Source: Micromonospora costi (GTDB lineage: Bacteria; Actinomycetota; Actinomycetes; Mycobacteriales; Micromonosporaceae). From it: a stretch of 64,000 nt of DNA. This document shows, in pieces, positions 25,401 to 32,598 of the stretch. Within the stretch, counting starts at the first letter, position 1. Each line of letters starts with the position of its first letter. Location: contig NZ_RBAN01000010.1 of NCBI RefSeq assembly GCF_003626655.1, positions 1 through 64,000 on the forward strand. The letters are read 5' to 3'. Below the pieces are notes generated by a model. It ran no database searches, had not been told where the DNA came from, and worked only from the letters and a program-made list of their open reading frames with translations. A program made the position numbers and the translations under genes.

Positions 25401-25561
25401 CGCCGGCCGTCGCCGACAGCCAGGAGGGCGACTCGGCCCGGTTGGCCGCCGCGGACGACCCGGACGCGATCGGCGACGAGACCGACGAGGAGGGCGGGGA
25501 CAGCTCGGGCATCCGGCGGCGGTCCCGCCGCGGCGGAGCACGGCGGCGTACCCGGCCCTGA
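22490..25561 (+). CDS. rne: ribonuclease E/G family protein
   Basis: Predicted 1023 residues; endoribonuclease for rRNA/tRNA maturation and mRNA decay. The first about 455 residues are low-complexity (Pro/Ala/Glu with blocks of Arg such as RRRRRRGRRGRGRG), the disordered scaffold typical of actinobacterial RNase E. The catalytic domain follows: S1 region GNVYLGKVQNVLPSMEAAFVDIG, catalytic VIDVNTGKYTG and VIDFIDM (metal-binding Asp), and the zinc link CECCKGRG. A short basic tail ends the protein. The ATG at 22490 starts the acidic N-terminus and has GGAG nearby; a more upstream start in the leader is unlikely. It precedes rplU-rpmA-obg as in other actinobacteria. Confidence 0.94.
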   Translation: MLENEPEGGERTGSQPADETAAPQNPADDGAVEQPGGVEGVADLPAMTGDGDAEPAPARRRATRRRATPVNKPEQTDAPVAAPATGAGSAESPQAEVLAPISGDLDTAPKTPRRRRKATAAKAVEEPLVAAAAEEATAEVVPPVKVTRTRRKKTAPAAAEPAAETPAETADTSEEPAGETPPPAPAATETGAAETAGPGGETAQAAAGDRTSGAEGRSGEVPPGVAVAGTTEQLTEPAEATEPAEATEPEPPRTRRRRAALTAPTVLFMAPQPDAEPVVRVTEPAPVAEEPAAEEPAEPSRRRRRGRREVEPVEAVEAEQEPAEEAELAEAEEEDEDDTAAGRRRRRRGRRGRGRGKGGVEELEDEEAEEAIQAEAEEAEAEETEDEEGADGLTRRRRRRRRRGAGDVEGAAADDGVPTVVKIREPRRTVDEVQGVSGSTRLEAKRQRRRDGREQRRTRPPILSESEFLARREAVDRVMAVRQRGDRTQIAVLEDGVLVEHYVTRNSSGTMAGNVYLGKVQNVLPSMEAAFVDIGRGRNAVLYAGEVNWDATGLEGRARSIEQALKSGDSVLVQVTKDPIGHKGARLTSHIALSGRHLVYVPNGNASGISRKLPDTERKRLRDVLKKLVPDGAGVIVRTAAEGASEDELARDVKRLQAQWEDIQAKAAEGGAPVLLYEEPDLVIRVVRDLFNEDFRELVIEGDESYDMVESYLSHVSPDLVARLRRHVGTTDVFGEYRIDEQILKGLDRKVFLPSGGSLVIDRTEAMTVIDVNTGKYTGSGGNLEETVTRNNLEAAEEIVRQLRLRDLGGIVVIDFIDMVLESNRELVLRRLTECLGRDRTKHQVTEITSLGLVQMTRKRIGAGLLEAFSETCECCKGRGVIIHTEPVPEKPRTAAAEKVKAVASAVASPAAETAGGTSRRRARKSAPAERAVVEITEPEPENVETSTTDADYYDTMGYDLSRYASETEAAPAVADSQEGDSARLAAADDPDAIGDETDEEGGDSSGIRRRSRRGGARRRTRP

Positions 25562-25582
25562 CGGGCCGGCCCGGCACTGGAT

Positions 25583-25627
25583 GGAAGGGCCCCGACTCCG
25601 GCACGATGGCCGGGGCGGGGCCCTTCC
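25583..25627 (+). terminator. terminator after rne
   Basis: 12-bp stem GGAAGGGCCCCG/CGGGGCCCTTCC with a 21-base apical region that can form its own CCGGC/GCCGG hairpin. It lies 22 bases after the rne stop. Confidence 0.8.
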
Positions 25628-25670
25628 CGTTCCACGCGGTCTCGGGCCGGCATCGACCGGGGAGGTGCGC

Positions 25671-26207
25671 ATGCGCCGTCTGCTCGTCGCCACGGTGCTC
25701 GCCGCCGGTCTCGCCTCGACGGGCGGCTGCGGGAGCGGGCAACCGTCGGATCCGCCCGCCGCGGGCGGCTCCCGTCCGGGCGGGACCGCGACAACCGGGG
25801 CCGCGCCCGCCGGAAGCGCGGCGAGCGGTGCCGGACCGAGCGGGGCTGGGCCGAGCGGGGCCGCGTCGAGCGGCGGTGGGGACACCGCCGCCGTCTGCGC
25901 CACCACGCGGCAGGCCGGTGCCGCCGCGGTCGAGACGTACGTCGCGGAGGTCGGCAGGATGGTCGCGGCGGTCGGCGCGAACGACGCCACCGCGGCCGAG
26001 ACGGCCCGGCGGCGGGCGGAGGCGGCCCTCACCGGGTGGCGCGGCGTGCTGCGGGAGCAGTCCGCCCGGGCCACCGACCCGCGGCTACGGGCGCTGCTCG
26101 GTGACCTGGAAGCCGAGATCGAGGCGATGCGCGCCGACGTCGCCGGCGTCGACGAGACCGAGCTGGACCGCCTCCAGCAGCGCCTCGACCAGCTCTGTCC
26201 GGGCTGA
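25671..26207 (+). CDS. small secreted protein, probable lipoprotein
   Basis: Predicted 178 residues. A basic start and hydrophobic core (MRRLLVATVLAAGLAS) lead to TGGC, a weak lipobox with Cys20 as candidate lipid anchor. A Gly/Ala/Pro/Ser-rich linker (about 20-68) follows, then an all-helical domain (about 72-178) with one Cys at each end (AAVCATT and LDQLCPG) that could pair. No family recognised. The ATG has GGGAGG 6 bases upstream; an in-frame GTG two codons earlier is possible. It sits alone between rne and rplU, flanked by terminator and promoter, so it is not part of the ribosomal operon. Confidence 0.78.
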   Translation: MRRLLVATVLAAGLASTGGCGSGQPSDPPAAGGSRPGGTATTGAAPAGSAASGAGPSGAGPSGAASSGGGDTAAVCATTRQAGAAAVETYVAEVGRMVAAVGANDATAAETARRRAEAALTGWRGVLREQSARATDPRLRALLGDLEAEIEAMRADVAGVDETELDRLQQRLDQLCPG

Positions 26208-26221
26208 TCGGCCGGGTCGGT

Positions 26222-26251
26222 TTGGGTGCCGGGCGGGGCATGGCGTACGCT
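26222..26251 (+). promoter_or_regulatory. rplU operon promoter
   Basis: TTGGGT (26222-26227) and TACGCT (26246-26251) are separated by 18 bases and fit a housekeeping promoter. The implied start near 26258 gives a leader of about 115 bases before rplU. In this leader, GCGGCGC (26257-26263) can pair with GCGCCGC (26293-26299), a possible regulatory structure. Confidence 0.5.
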
Positions 26252-26372
26252 TGCCTGCGGCGCACTGTTGTGTGCCGAGTTCCCGTGTGCCCGCGCCGCC
26301 GTGCCACTGCTACCCGGCGAGCCGCCGCGGGGACGACCACCAGCAGCCTCAACGACAGGGAGTCCGCCTCCG

Positions 26373-26687
26373 ATGTACGCGATCGTCAAGACCGGCGGCA
26401 AGCAGTACAAGGTCGCCGAGGGCGACGTGATCGAGGTCGAGAAGCTCACCGGTGCCCCCGGTGACGCGGTGCAGCTCACCGCGGTGCTCCTCGTCGACGG
26501 TGACGACCTGGTGACCGACGCGGCCCAGCTCGCCAAGGTCGCGGTGTCCGGCGAGATCGCCGCCCACACCAAGGGCCCGAAGATCCGGATCCACAAGTTC
26601 AAGAACAAGACCGGCTACCACAAGCGCCAGGGTCACCGCCAGCCGCTGACCCAGGTCAAGGTGACCGGCATCTCCAGCGGGAAGTAG
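26373..26687 (+). CDS. rplU: 50S ribosomal protein L21
   Basis: Predicted 104 residues, full-length L21. The N-terminal YAIVKTGGKQYKVAEGD and the C-terminal KNKTGYHKRQGHRQPLTQVKV are the family hallmarks; the protein binds 23S rRNA. First gene of rplU-rpmA, 11 bases before rpmA. The ATG start is fixed by the conserved N-terminus. Confidence 0.97.
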   Translation: MYAIVKTGGKQYKVAEGDVIEVEKLTGAPGDAVQLTAVLLVDGDDLVTDAAQLAKVAVSGEIAAHTKGPKIRIHKFKNKTGYHKRQGHRQPLTQVKVTGISSGK

Positions 26688-26698
26688 GTCGTCCTCAC

Positions 26699-26953
26699 AT
26701 GGCTCACAAAAAGGGTGCGTCCAGCTCGCGTAACGGCCGTGACTCCGCGGCCCAGCGGCTCGGCGTGAAGCGCTTCGGTGGTCAGGTCGTCAGCGCCGGC
26801 GAGATCCTCGTCCGGCAGCGCGGCACCAAGTTCCACCCCGGTGACCTGGTCGGCCGGGGCGGCGACGACACGCTCTTCGCGCTGGCCGCCGGGTCGGTGC
26901 AGTTCGGCACCAAGCGCGGTCGCAAGACCGTCAGCATCGTGCCGCAGCAGTAG
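26699..26953 (+). CDS. rpmA: 50S ribosomal protein L27
   Basis: Predicted 84 residues. MAHKKGASSSRNGRDSAAQRLGVKRFGG and VRQRGTKFHPG are diagnostic of L27, whose N-terminal tail reaches the peptidyl transferase centre. There is no N-terminal cleavable extension of the Firmicutes type. Follows rplU closely and ends 12 bases before a strong hairpin. Confidence 0.97.
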   Translation: MAHKKGASSSRNGRDSAAQRLGVKRFGGQVVSAGEILVRQRGTKFHPGDLVGRGGDDTLFALAAGSVQFGTKRGRKTVSIVPQQ

Positions 26954-26964
26954 TTCGACAGCTA

Positions 26965-27007
26965 AGCGGGCCGCGGACCTGGTGTCCCGGCCCGCTTCGC
27001 TTTTTCT
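26965..27007 (+). terminator. intrinsic terminator between rpmA and obg
   Basis: AGCGGGCC (26965-26972) pairs with GGCCCGCT (26989-26996), with an inner GGAC/GTCC pair. CGCTTTTTCT follows, the clearest T-tract in the window. It should uncouple obg, at least partly, from rplU-rpmA. Confidence 0.85.
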
Positions 27008-27042
27008 CGTGCGGGGCGGTCCCCGCTGGAAGGATTGACGGC

Positions 27043-28488
27043 GTGACGACGTTCGTTGACCGGGTCGTCCTGCACCTGCAGGCCGGCGACGGCGGGCACG
27101 GTTGTGTCTCGATCCACCGGGAGAAGTTCAAGCCGTTCGGCGGCCCGGACGGCGGCAACGGTGGGCACGGCGGCAGCGTGTCGCTGGTCGTCGACCCGCA
27201 GGTGCACACCCTGCTGGACTTCCACTTCCGCCCGCACGTGAAGGCGCCCAACGGCAAGGGCGGCGCCGGCTCGCACCGCGACGGTGCCAACGGTGAGGAC
27301 CTGGTGCTCACGGTGCCCAACGGGACCGTGGTGCAGACCCTCGACGGCACGGTGCTGGCCGACATGGTGGGCGCCGGCACCACCTTCGAGGTCGCGCGCG
27401 GCGGGCGCGGCGGTCGGGGCAACGCGGCGCTGGCCAACGCCCGACGCCGGGCACCCGGCTTCGCCGAGCTGGGGGAGCCCGGCGACAAGCTCGATGTGGT
27501 GCTGGAGCTGAAGAGCGTCGCGGACGTCGGCCTGGTGGGCTTCCCGTCGGCGGGCAAGTCCTCACTCATCTCGGTGATCTCCGCGGCGAAGCCGAAGATC
27601 GCCGACTACCCGTTCACCACCCTGGTGCCCAACCTCGGGGTGGTCCGGGTCGACAACCACACCTTCACGGTCGCCGACGTGCCCGGGCTGATCCCGGGCG
27701 CCGCCAGCGGCAAGGGCCTGGGCCTGGAGTTCCTGCGGCACATCGAGCGCTGCGCGGTGCTGGTGCACGTCATCGACACCGCGACGCTGGAGCTGGGCCG
27801 CGACCCGCTGGCCGACATCGACACCATCGAGGCCGAGCTGAACCAGTACGGCGGCCTCGCCGACCGGCCGCGCCTCGTGGCGCTCAACAAGATCGACGTT
27901 CCGGACGGCCGGACGCTCGCCGAGATGGTCCGCCCCGACCTGGAGGCGCGCGGGTTCCGCGTGTTCGAAATCTCCACGGCCACCCGCGAGGGCCTGAAGG
28001 AACTCACGTACGCCATGGCCGAGCTGGTCGAGGCGGCCCGCGCCGCCACGCCGATCGTCGAGCCGACCCGGATCGTGATCCGCCCGACCGCCGTGGACGA
28101 CGCCGGCTTCACCATCGAGGCGGAGGCGGACGGCTCGTACACCGTGCGCGGGACACGCCCGGAGCGCTGGGTCCGGCAGACGAACTTCGACAACGACGAG
28201 GCGGTCGGCTACCTGGCCGACCGGCTGGCCCGGCTCGGGGTCGAGGAGAAGCTGGCCAAGGCCGGCGCCGAGCCCGGGGACCTGGTCCGGATCGGCGAGC
28301 GCGAGTTCGACTGGCAGCCCACGCTGTACGCCGGTGTCGACTTCGTGCCCGGGGTCCGGGGCACCGACCAGCGCCTGGAGGAGAAGTCGGCCCGGCCGAG
28401 CGCGGCGGAGCGCCTCGCCGCCCGCAAGGCACGCCGGCAGCGTCCGGCCGACGAGATCGACGCGGACGAGACGGACGACGTCGAATAG
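27043..28488 (+). CDS. obg: GTPase Obg
   Basis: Predicted 481 residues; ribosome-associated GTPase involved in 50S assembly and stress control. The Gly-rich Obg fold occupies about 1-158 (FVDRVVLHLQAGDGGHGCVSIHREKF at the start). The G domain has GFPSAGKSS (166-174), DVPGLIPGA and LNKIDVP. An OCT domain follows (about 345-430), then a charged tail. The GTG start has AAGGA upstream. proBA, which often follow obg in actinobacteria, are absent here; nadD appears 13 kb farther on. Confidence 0.96.
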   Translation: MTTFVDRVVLHLQAGDGGHGCVSIHREKFKPFGGPDGGNGGHGGSVSLVVDPQVHTLLDFHFRPHVKAPNGKGGAGSHRDGANGEDLVLTVPNGTVVQTLDGTVLADMVGAGTTFEVARGGRGGRGNAALANARRRAPGFAELGEPGDKLDVVLELKSVADVGLVGFPSAGKSSLISVISAAKPKIADYPFTTLVPNLGVVRVDNHTFTVADVPGLIPGAASGKGLGLEFLRHIERCAVLVHVIDTATLELGRDPLADIDTIEAELNQYGGLADRPRLVALNKIDVPDGRTLAEMVRPDLEARGFRVFEISTATREGLKELTYAMAELVEAARAATPIVEPTRIVIRPTAVDDAGFTIEAEADGSYTVRGTRPERWVRQTNFDNDEAVGYLADRLARLGVEEKLAKAGAEPGDLVRIGEREFDWQPTLYAGVDFVPGVRGTDQRLEEKSARPSAAERLAARKARRQRPADEIDADETDDVE

Positions 28489-28546
28489 CTCCGTACCGTC
28501 CGCGATCGGGTCGTTCGCCGGAAACCTGGCGGAAATCCACCCGGCT

Positions 28547-28552
28547 TACCGT
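28547..28552 (+). promoter_or_regulatory. -10 box (TACCGT) for the GNAT gene
   Basis: TACCGT ends 6 bases before the GTG at 28559. No Shine-Dalgarno sequence is present, so a leaderless transcript is likely. Confidence 0.5.
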
Positions 28553-28558
28553 CGGGTG

Positions 28559-29008
28559 GTGTTGATCGAGGCCCGTCCCGCCACCGACCCGGAGATCGCC
28601 GCCCTGGTCACCGCCCAGCAGCGGGAGCTGCGTGAGGCGGACGGCGGGCGGGACGGTCGGGGGATGCTGACCCCGGCCGACGTCCGCTTCCTCGCCGGGG
28701 TGGTGAACGGCCGGGCGGTCGCGTGCGGCGGCCTGCGGACCCTCGACGAGGAGACCGGCGAGCTCAAGCGGATGTACGTGCGGCCGGCCTACCGGGGCCG
28801 CGGGATCGCGCGCCAGCTGTTGGCGGCGCTGGAGGAGCTGGCCTACCAGGCCGGGTACAGCCGGATCTGCCTGGAGACGGGCACCTACCTGCCGGCCGCC
28901 ATCGGGCTCTACACCTCCTGCGGCTACGAGCCGATCCCCGTGTACGGCGAGCACGTCGGCAACCCGTACAGCGCCTGCTTCGCGAAGCGGCTGCCGGTGC
29001 TGGCCTGA
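28559..29008 (+). CDS. GNAT family N-acetyltransferase
   Basis: Predicted 149 residues. The acetyl-CoA loop appears as MYVRPAYRGRGIARQLLAALE (the R/Q-x-x-G-x-G/A motif A), preceded by CGGLRTLDEETGELKR. A C-terminal GLYTSCGYEPI segment is typical of GNAT enzymes. Substrate unknown. Several consecutive candidate starts (GTG 28556, GTG 28559, TTG 28562) exist; 28559 best fits the -10 box. Convergent with the DUF6766 gene. Confidence 0.88.
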   Translation: MLIEARPATDPEIAALVTAQQRELREADGGRDGRGMLTPADVRFLAGVVNGRAVACGGLRTLDEETGELKRMYVRPAYRGRGIARQLLAALEELAYQAGYSRICLETGTYLPAAIGLYTSCGYEPIPVYGEHVGNPYSACFAKRLPVLA

Positions 29009-29041
29009 TCCGCGGCGGCTCGGGCTCCCGGACTGGGTGGC

Positions 29042-29701
29042 TCAGGCGCCGGTCTGCGCGTGCGCCACGGTGACCGGCTTCGACTCGGGCGAGGCGTGCT
29101 GGCGCAGGAAGATGCTCAGCACGATCAGCGTGCCCACGGCGAGGAACTCGCTCTGCCAGTTCTGCATCGACTGGAACCAGAAGTCGCTCGTGCCGAGGAA
29201 CTGCCACGCGCTGACCGGCGGCGCGCCGCTCTGCAACGCCTGCTCGGCGTTGTACTGGGCGGTGCCGCCGAGCAGGTGCCCCACGAACGAGCCGCCGAAG
29301 ATCAGCAGCAGCGCGAGCGAGAGGCTGTTGCGGTAGATCACCAGCGGCAGGCCGCCGACCCGGGCCGGCCAGGGCGAGGCGGCGGTGGCGCGGCGCTCGT
29401 CGTCCTCCGGCCGGTCGGTCTGGTCCTCCGGCTTCGACTCCGCCGACCCCCGCTGCACCAGGTACGCGGTGAGCAGGACGTAGCCGCCCATCTGGAGGAA
29501 CTCCGACTCCCAGTTCTCGAAGACCGCCTCGGCGAAGTGCCCGGTGGCGAGGTACGCCGGCCAGCTCAACGGTGCGGCGCCGAACTCGGCCAGCTCCTCG
29601 TTGTGGGTCTGCCAGCCGAACACGCTCTGCAATGCCAGGAAGACGAAGAACGCGCCGAACATGGCGACTGTCAGGGCGTTGTTGCGCAACCAACGCGGCA
29701 T
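29042..29701 (-). CDS. DUF6766 family membrane protein
   Basis: Predicted 219 residues with four hydrophobic helices arranged as two similar halves. Each half contains a W..(E/Q)SEFL motif (ENWESEFLQMGGYVLL and QNWQSEFLAVGTLIVLSIFLRQ) and a following SxESKP tail, so the protein looks like an internal duplication. This matches the uncharacterised DUF6766 family. The ATG has a GAGGAGG site upstream. A sigma-B-like promoter precedes it, placing it in a putative stress regulon with the neighbouring genes. Confidence 0.83.
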   Translation of the reverse strand: MPRWLRNNALTVAMFGAFFVFLALQSVFGWQTHNEELAEFGAAPLSWPAYLATGHFAEAVFENWESEFLQMGGYVLLTAYLVQRGSAESKPEDQTDRPEDDERRATAASPWPARVGGLPLVIYRNSLSLALLLIFGGSFVGHLLGGTAQYNAEQALQSGAPPVSAWQFLGTSDFWFQSMQNWQSEFLAVGTLIVLSIFLRQHASPESKPVTVAHAQTGA

Positions 29702-29735
29702 CTCGACCTCCTCGGCGGTGATCCGTGACTCTCCG

Positions 29736-29761
29736 TTGCCCCACGCGGCCAGTCGGCAAAC
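29736..29761 (-). promoter_or_regulatory. sigma-B-like promoter for the DUF6766 gene
   Basis: On the minus strand GTTT (29761-29758) and GGGCAA (29741-29736) are 16 bases apart, resembling actinobacterial sigma-B/F promoters (GTTT...GGGTA). It lies 35 bases upstream of the ATG. Confidence 0.45.
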
Positions 29762-29807
29762 GCCGGTGGTGCGCGGACACCCGGCCGGGTGACGGACGCC
29801 TCGGTGG

Positions 29808-30290
29808 TCAGGGACGGTCGGCCGGCGTGTCCAGGCGACCGCCGGTGCCGTACTGGTTCGACAGGAGCAGGCCGGTGGTCAGCATCCCGAAGCCCAGCCC
29901 CAGGTGCAGCCAGTTGTCGTTGTCGTTGACCGGCAGGAAGTTGGCCGCCCCGTCCTGGTGGATCGCGAACCCGTACAGCCAGAGCGCGAGGTAGGCGGCG
30001 CCGCCGCCGGCCAGGTAGAGCCGGGCCGCTCCGATGGTGCGGGCCATGGCGAGCCCGAGCAGGCCGAACAGCAGATGCACCGAGTTGTGCAGGATCGAGA
30101 TCTGGAACACGCCGAACAGCTTCGCGCCCGAGTGGTGGGTGGCGCCGGCCAGCTGGTCGTAGTCGGTGGTGACCCCGGGAACGAAGCCCAGCGCGCCGAC
30201 CACGAGGAAGACCAGGCCCACCAGGGCGGCCACCAGCTGGATGCGCGGCTTCGGCCCCGCCGGTCGGCCACCGCGCGCGCCCCGTGCCAT
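29808..30290 (-). CDS. DUF4383 family membrane protein
   Basis: Predicted 160 residues, four hydrophobic helices. The conserved segments LFGVFQISILHNSVHLLFGLLG and NFLPVNDNDNWLHLGLGFGM are diagnostic of DUF4383 proteins, which are common in actinobacteria and found among stress-related genes. Function unknown. The ATG at 30290 has GGAGG 8 bases upstream; a GTG three codons earlier overlaps that site and is less likely. Divergent from the 30551 operon. Confidence 0.85.
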   Translation of the reverse strand: MARGARGGRPAGPKPRIQLVAALVGLVFLVVGALGFVPGVTTDYDQLAGATHHSGAKLFGVFQISILHNSVHLLFGLLGLAMARTIGAARLYLAGGGAAYLALWLYGFAIHQDGAANFLPVNDNDNWLHLGLGFGMLTTGLLLSNQYGTGGRLDTPADRP

Positions 30291-30447
30291 CGATGCCACC
30301 TCCGTGGATCTGTCCCGCCCGCCGGTTCGTCCGGGCCTGGTCGTGAGGACCGTTCACCTCACCGTCCGTGGCGGCGACGTCACACAGCCCGCCGATCCTC
30401 CATTTTGAAGTTCGGGTCGGTCACGGCGCAGTGAAATGCCGGAACAG

Positions 30448-30472
30448 GTATGGACCCGACGACGGAGGGTAG
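30448..30472 (+). promoter_or_regulatory. sigma-B-like promoter for the 30551-32470 operon
   Basis: GTAT (30448-30451), 15 bases, GGGTAG (30467-30472). It matches the GNNT-N14-16-GGGTA pattern of stress sigma factors and lies 78 bases upstream of the first ATG. Confidence 0.4.
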
Positions 30473-30550
30473 GTGTTCCGCCGGAGGCGGTCGTCCCGCC
30501 ACCGATCCCCCAAGCACAACCGCGACGACTTTCCGAGCGGAAGGGACATC

Positions 30551-31312
30551 ATGACTTACGATCTGTCACCCACCGGCGCACCGTACGGTCAGGAGTCGAC
30601 CAACGGCGGCGGCGTGCGCGAGCAGGCCCGCCAGGTCGGTTCGGAGGCCGCCCACGCGGGCGGCGCGGTCGCCGAGACCGCCAAGGAACAGGGCCGCGAG
30701 GTCGGCCGGGAGGCCGCGCGGCAGGCGCGCAACCTCTACGGCGAGGCCCGCACCCAGCTTGCCGGCCAGGCCGGCGAGCAGCAGCGGCGGGCCGCCGGCG
30801 GGCTGCGCTCGCTGGCCGACGAGATGCGCACCATGGCCGAGCAGGGCGGCCAGTCCGGCCCCGTCAGCGAGCTGGCCCGCCAGGCCGCCGACCGGGTGCA
30901 CGGAGTGGCCGGCTGGCTGGAGGCGCGCGAGCCCGGCGACCTCATCACGGAGGTGCGTGACTACGCCCGCCGCAACCCCGGCACGTTCCTCGTCGGCGCC
31001 GCCGTGTTCGGCGTGCTCGCCGGGCGGCTGACCCGCAACCTCTCCGCCTCCGGCGGCGACTCCGGCCAGCACGCCCGCGGGCTGTACGACGACCCGGACC
31101 GGACCGCGGTCCTCCCGACCCCGACCCCACCGCACGTTTCGGAGCAGGTGCCGCCGGGCGGCTACCTCGACCCGGCCCCGGTCGCGTACCCCGACTCGCG
31201 CACCACCACCAGCTACGCCGATCCGGCGGGCGGCACCGGCCAGCCGTTGCCCCCGGTGAGCCAGACCGACCCGCTGCCGGGCGTGCCGTCCACCGGGACC
31301 GTGCGTCCGTGA
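30551..31312 (+). CDS. amphipathic-helix protein with one membrane segment, stress-island gene
   Basis: Predicted 253 residues, no family name assigned with confidence. Residues about 20-100 are strongly amphipathic helix rich in Ala/Glu/Gln/Arg (EQARQVGSEAAHAGG type), resembling LEA or apolipoprotein-like repeats. A DYARRNPGTFLVGAAVFGVLAGRL segment (about 138-165) matches the membrane motif found in DUF3618-type proteins. The tail is Pro-rich and disordered. It heads a three-gene unit with a holin-type DUF1469 protein and a DUF3618 protein, a combination often seen together in actinobacteria. Confidence 0.78.
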   Translation: MTYDLSPTGAPYGQESTNGGGVREQARQVGSEAAHAGGAVAETAKEQGREVGREAARQARNLYGEARTQLAGQAGEQQRRAAGGLRSLADEMRTMAEQGGQSGPVSELARQAADRVHGVAGWLEAREPGDLITEVRDYARRNPGTFLVGAAVFGVLAGRLTRNLSASGGDSGQHARGLYDDPDRTAVLPTPTPPHVSEQVPPGGYLDPAPVAYPDSRTTTSYADPAGGTGQPLPPVSQTDPLPGVPSTGTVRP

Positions 31313-31343
31313 GCGGCCGGAACATCCGAAGGGAGGAGTGGGC

Positions 31344-31802
31344 ATGAGCATGCCGACGCAGGGGCCGGGGCTGGACCCCGGTGCCGCGGGCGCCCCGCAC
31401 AGCGCCGCGGAGGTCAGGGGCAGCTCGATCGGCGAGCTGATGCGTCAGGTCACCGCCGACCTGTCCACCCTCATGCGCCAGGAGGTGGAGCTGGCCAAGG
31501 CCGAGATCCGCCAGGAGGGCCGCAAGGCGGGTAAGGCCGCCGGGCTCTTCGGCGGCGCCGGTTTCGGCGGCTACATGGTGGTCCTCTTCCTCTCGCTCGC
31601 ACTCTGGGCCGGGCTGTCCAACGTGATGGACGCCGGCTGGGCGGCGCTGCTCGTGGCCGTCATCTGGGCCGTGATCGCGGCGGTCCTCTACTCGATGGCC
31701 AAGCAGAACGCGCGGCGCGTACGCGGTCTCGCGCAGACCAGCGACAGCGTGCAGCGGATCCCCGACGCGCTCAAGCCCCACCCGGAGGGAGTCACCCGAT
31801 GA
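31344..31802 (+). CDS. phage holin family / DUF1469 membrane protein
   Basis: Predicted 152 residues. IGELMRQVTADLSTLMRQEVELAKAEIRQEGRKAGKAAGLFGGAGFGGY, followed by two membrane helices, is the signature of the Phage_holin_3_6 (DUF1469) family, which in actinobacteria is cellular rather than phage-encoded. The ATG at 31344 has GGGAGGAG 5 bases upstream; a GTG two codons earlier is unlikely. Its stop overlaps the DUF3618 start (ATGA). Probably a membrane-envelope stress protein. Confidence 0.87.
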   Translation: MSMPTQGPGLDPGAAGAPHSAAEVRGSSIGELMRQVTADLSTLMRQEVELAKAEIRQEGRKAGKAAGLFGGAGFGGYMVVLFLSLALWAGLSNVMDAGWAALLVAVIWAVIAAVLYSMAKQNARRVRGLAQTSDSVQRIPDALKPHPEGVTR

Positions 31803-32470
31803 GCACCGATCCCGACCAGATCCGCCGGGAGATCGAAGCCACCCGTAACAGCCTGAGTTCCGATGTGGACGCGCTGGCGTACAAGGTCAGCCCGGGCCGC
31901 ATCGTCGACGACCGTAAGCAGCGGGTCCGTACCGCGTTGCAGAATGTGAGGGACAGGGTCATGGGAACCGCGTCGGACCTCGGTCACGGCACCGGCCACG
32001 CCGCGCACTCGGTGGGCCAGCACGCCACGTCGGCGGCCTCCAGCGTGGGCGACGCCGCGCACTCGGCCGCGTCCACGGTGGGCGACGCCGCGCACTCGGC
32101 CGCGTCGTCAGTGAGCGACGCCGCGCAGCGGGCGCCGCAGGTCATCCGGCAGAAGTCGGAGGGCAACCCGCTCGCCGCCGGCCTCATCGCGTTCGGGGTG
32201 GGCTGGCTGGCCTCCTCGCTGATCCCCGCCACCCGCCGGGAGCAGCAGGTGGCGACGCAGGTCCGCGAGAAGGCGAGCGAGCACGGCGGCGTGGTCAAGG
32301 AGAAGCTGACCGAGGTCGCGAGCGAGCTCAAGGAGGAGCTGCGGGAGCCCGCCCAGCAGGCCACCCAGTCGGTCAAGGCCACCGCGCAGGACGCCGTGGA
32401 GACCGTGAAGGACGACGGCCGTACGGCCGCGCACGACGTGAAGGATCACGTGCAGCAGGCCCGCCAGTAG
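31799..32470 (+). CDS. DUF3618 protein with LEA-like 11-residue repeats
   Basis: Predicted 223 residues. The N-terminus (DPDQIRREIEATRNSLSSDVDALAYKVSPGRI) is the DUF3618 signature. Residues about 75-115 contain tandem 11-residue repeats (VGDAAHSAAST) encoded by a 33-base DNA repeat. A membrane-seeking segment, NPLAAGLIAFGVGWLASSLIPA, follows, then a second long amphipathic helix. The organisation suggests a membrane-associated, LEA-like protective protein. Start overlaps the upstream stop by 4 bases; last gene before a strong terminator. Confidence 0.87.
   Translation: MSTDPDQIRREIEATRNSLSSDVDALAYKVSPGRIVDDRKQRVRTALQNVRDRVMGTASDLGHGTGHAAHSVGQHATSAASSVGDAAHSAASTVGDAAHSAASSVSDAAQRAPQVIRQKSEGNPLAAGLIAFGVGWLASSLIPATRREQQVATQVREKASEHGGVVKEKLTEVASELKEELREPAQQATQSVKATAQDAVETVKDDGRTAAHDVKDHVQQARQ
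32045..32131. repeat. 33-bp in-frame tandem repeat
   Basis: Units begin at 32045, 32078 and 32111. The first two are almost identical and the third is diverged and partial. They encode the 11-residue repeats of the DUF3618 protein. Confidence 0.8.
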
Positions 32471-32479
32471 GAAGAGCCG

Positions 32480-32518
32480 ACCCGCCTCCACCCACCTCGA
32501 CGGTGCGTGGGGGCGGGT
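32480..32518 (+). terminator. terminator after the stress operon
   Basis: 12-bp stem (32480-32491 with 32507-32518, one G:T pair) and a 15-base loop, 9 bases after the DUF3618 stop. Confidence 0.8.
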
Positions 32519-32521
32519 GCC

Positions 32522-32546
32522 GTTTCGGAGGGGCGCTGGCGGGTAG
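32522..32546 (+). promoter_or_regulatory. sigma-B-like promoter for 32599-34406
   Basis: GTTT (32522-32525), 15 bases, GGGTAG (32541-32546): the best stress-sigma match in the window, directly after the preceding terminator and 52 bases before the ATG. Confidence 0.55.
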
Positions 32547-32598
32547 CGCTGCCGTACGGGCGTTCCGTCATCGAGGACGTCCCGGCGGAGGAGGCGTG

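Noticed and set aside
31344..31802. Phage remnant (holin-family gene)
   Set aside because: DUF1469 proteins are cellular in actinobacteria; no other phage genes are nearby and it is embedded in a stress-type operon.
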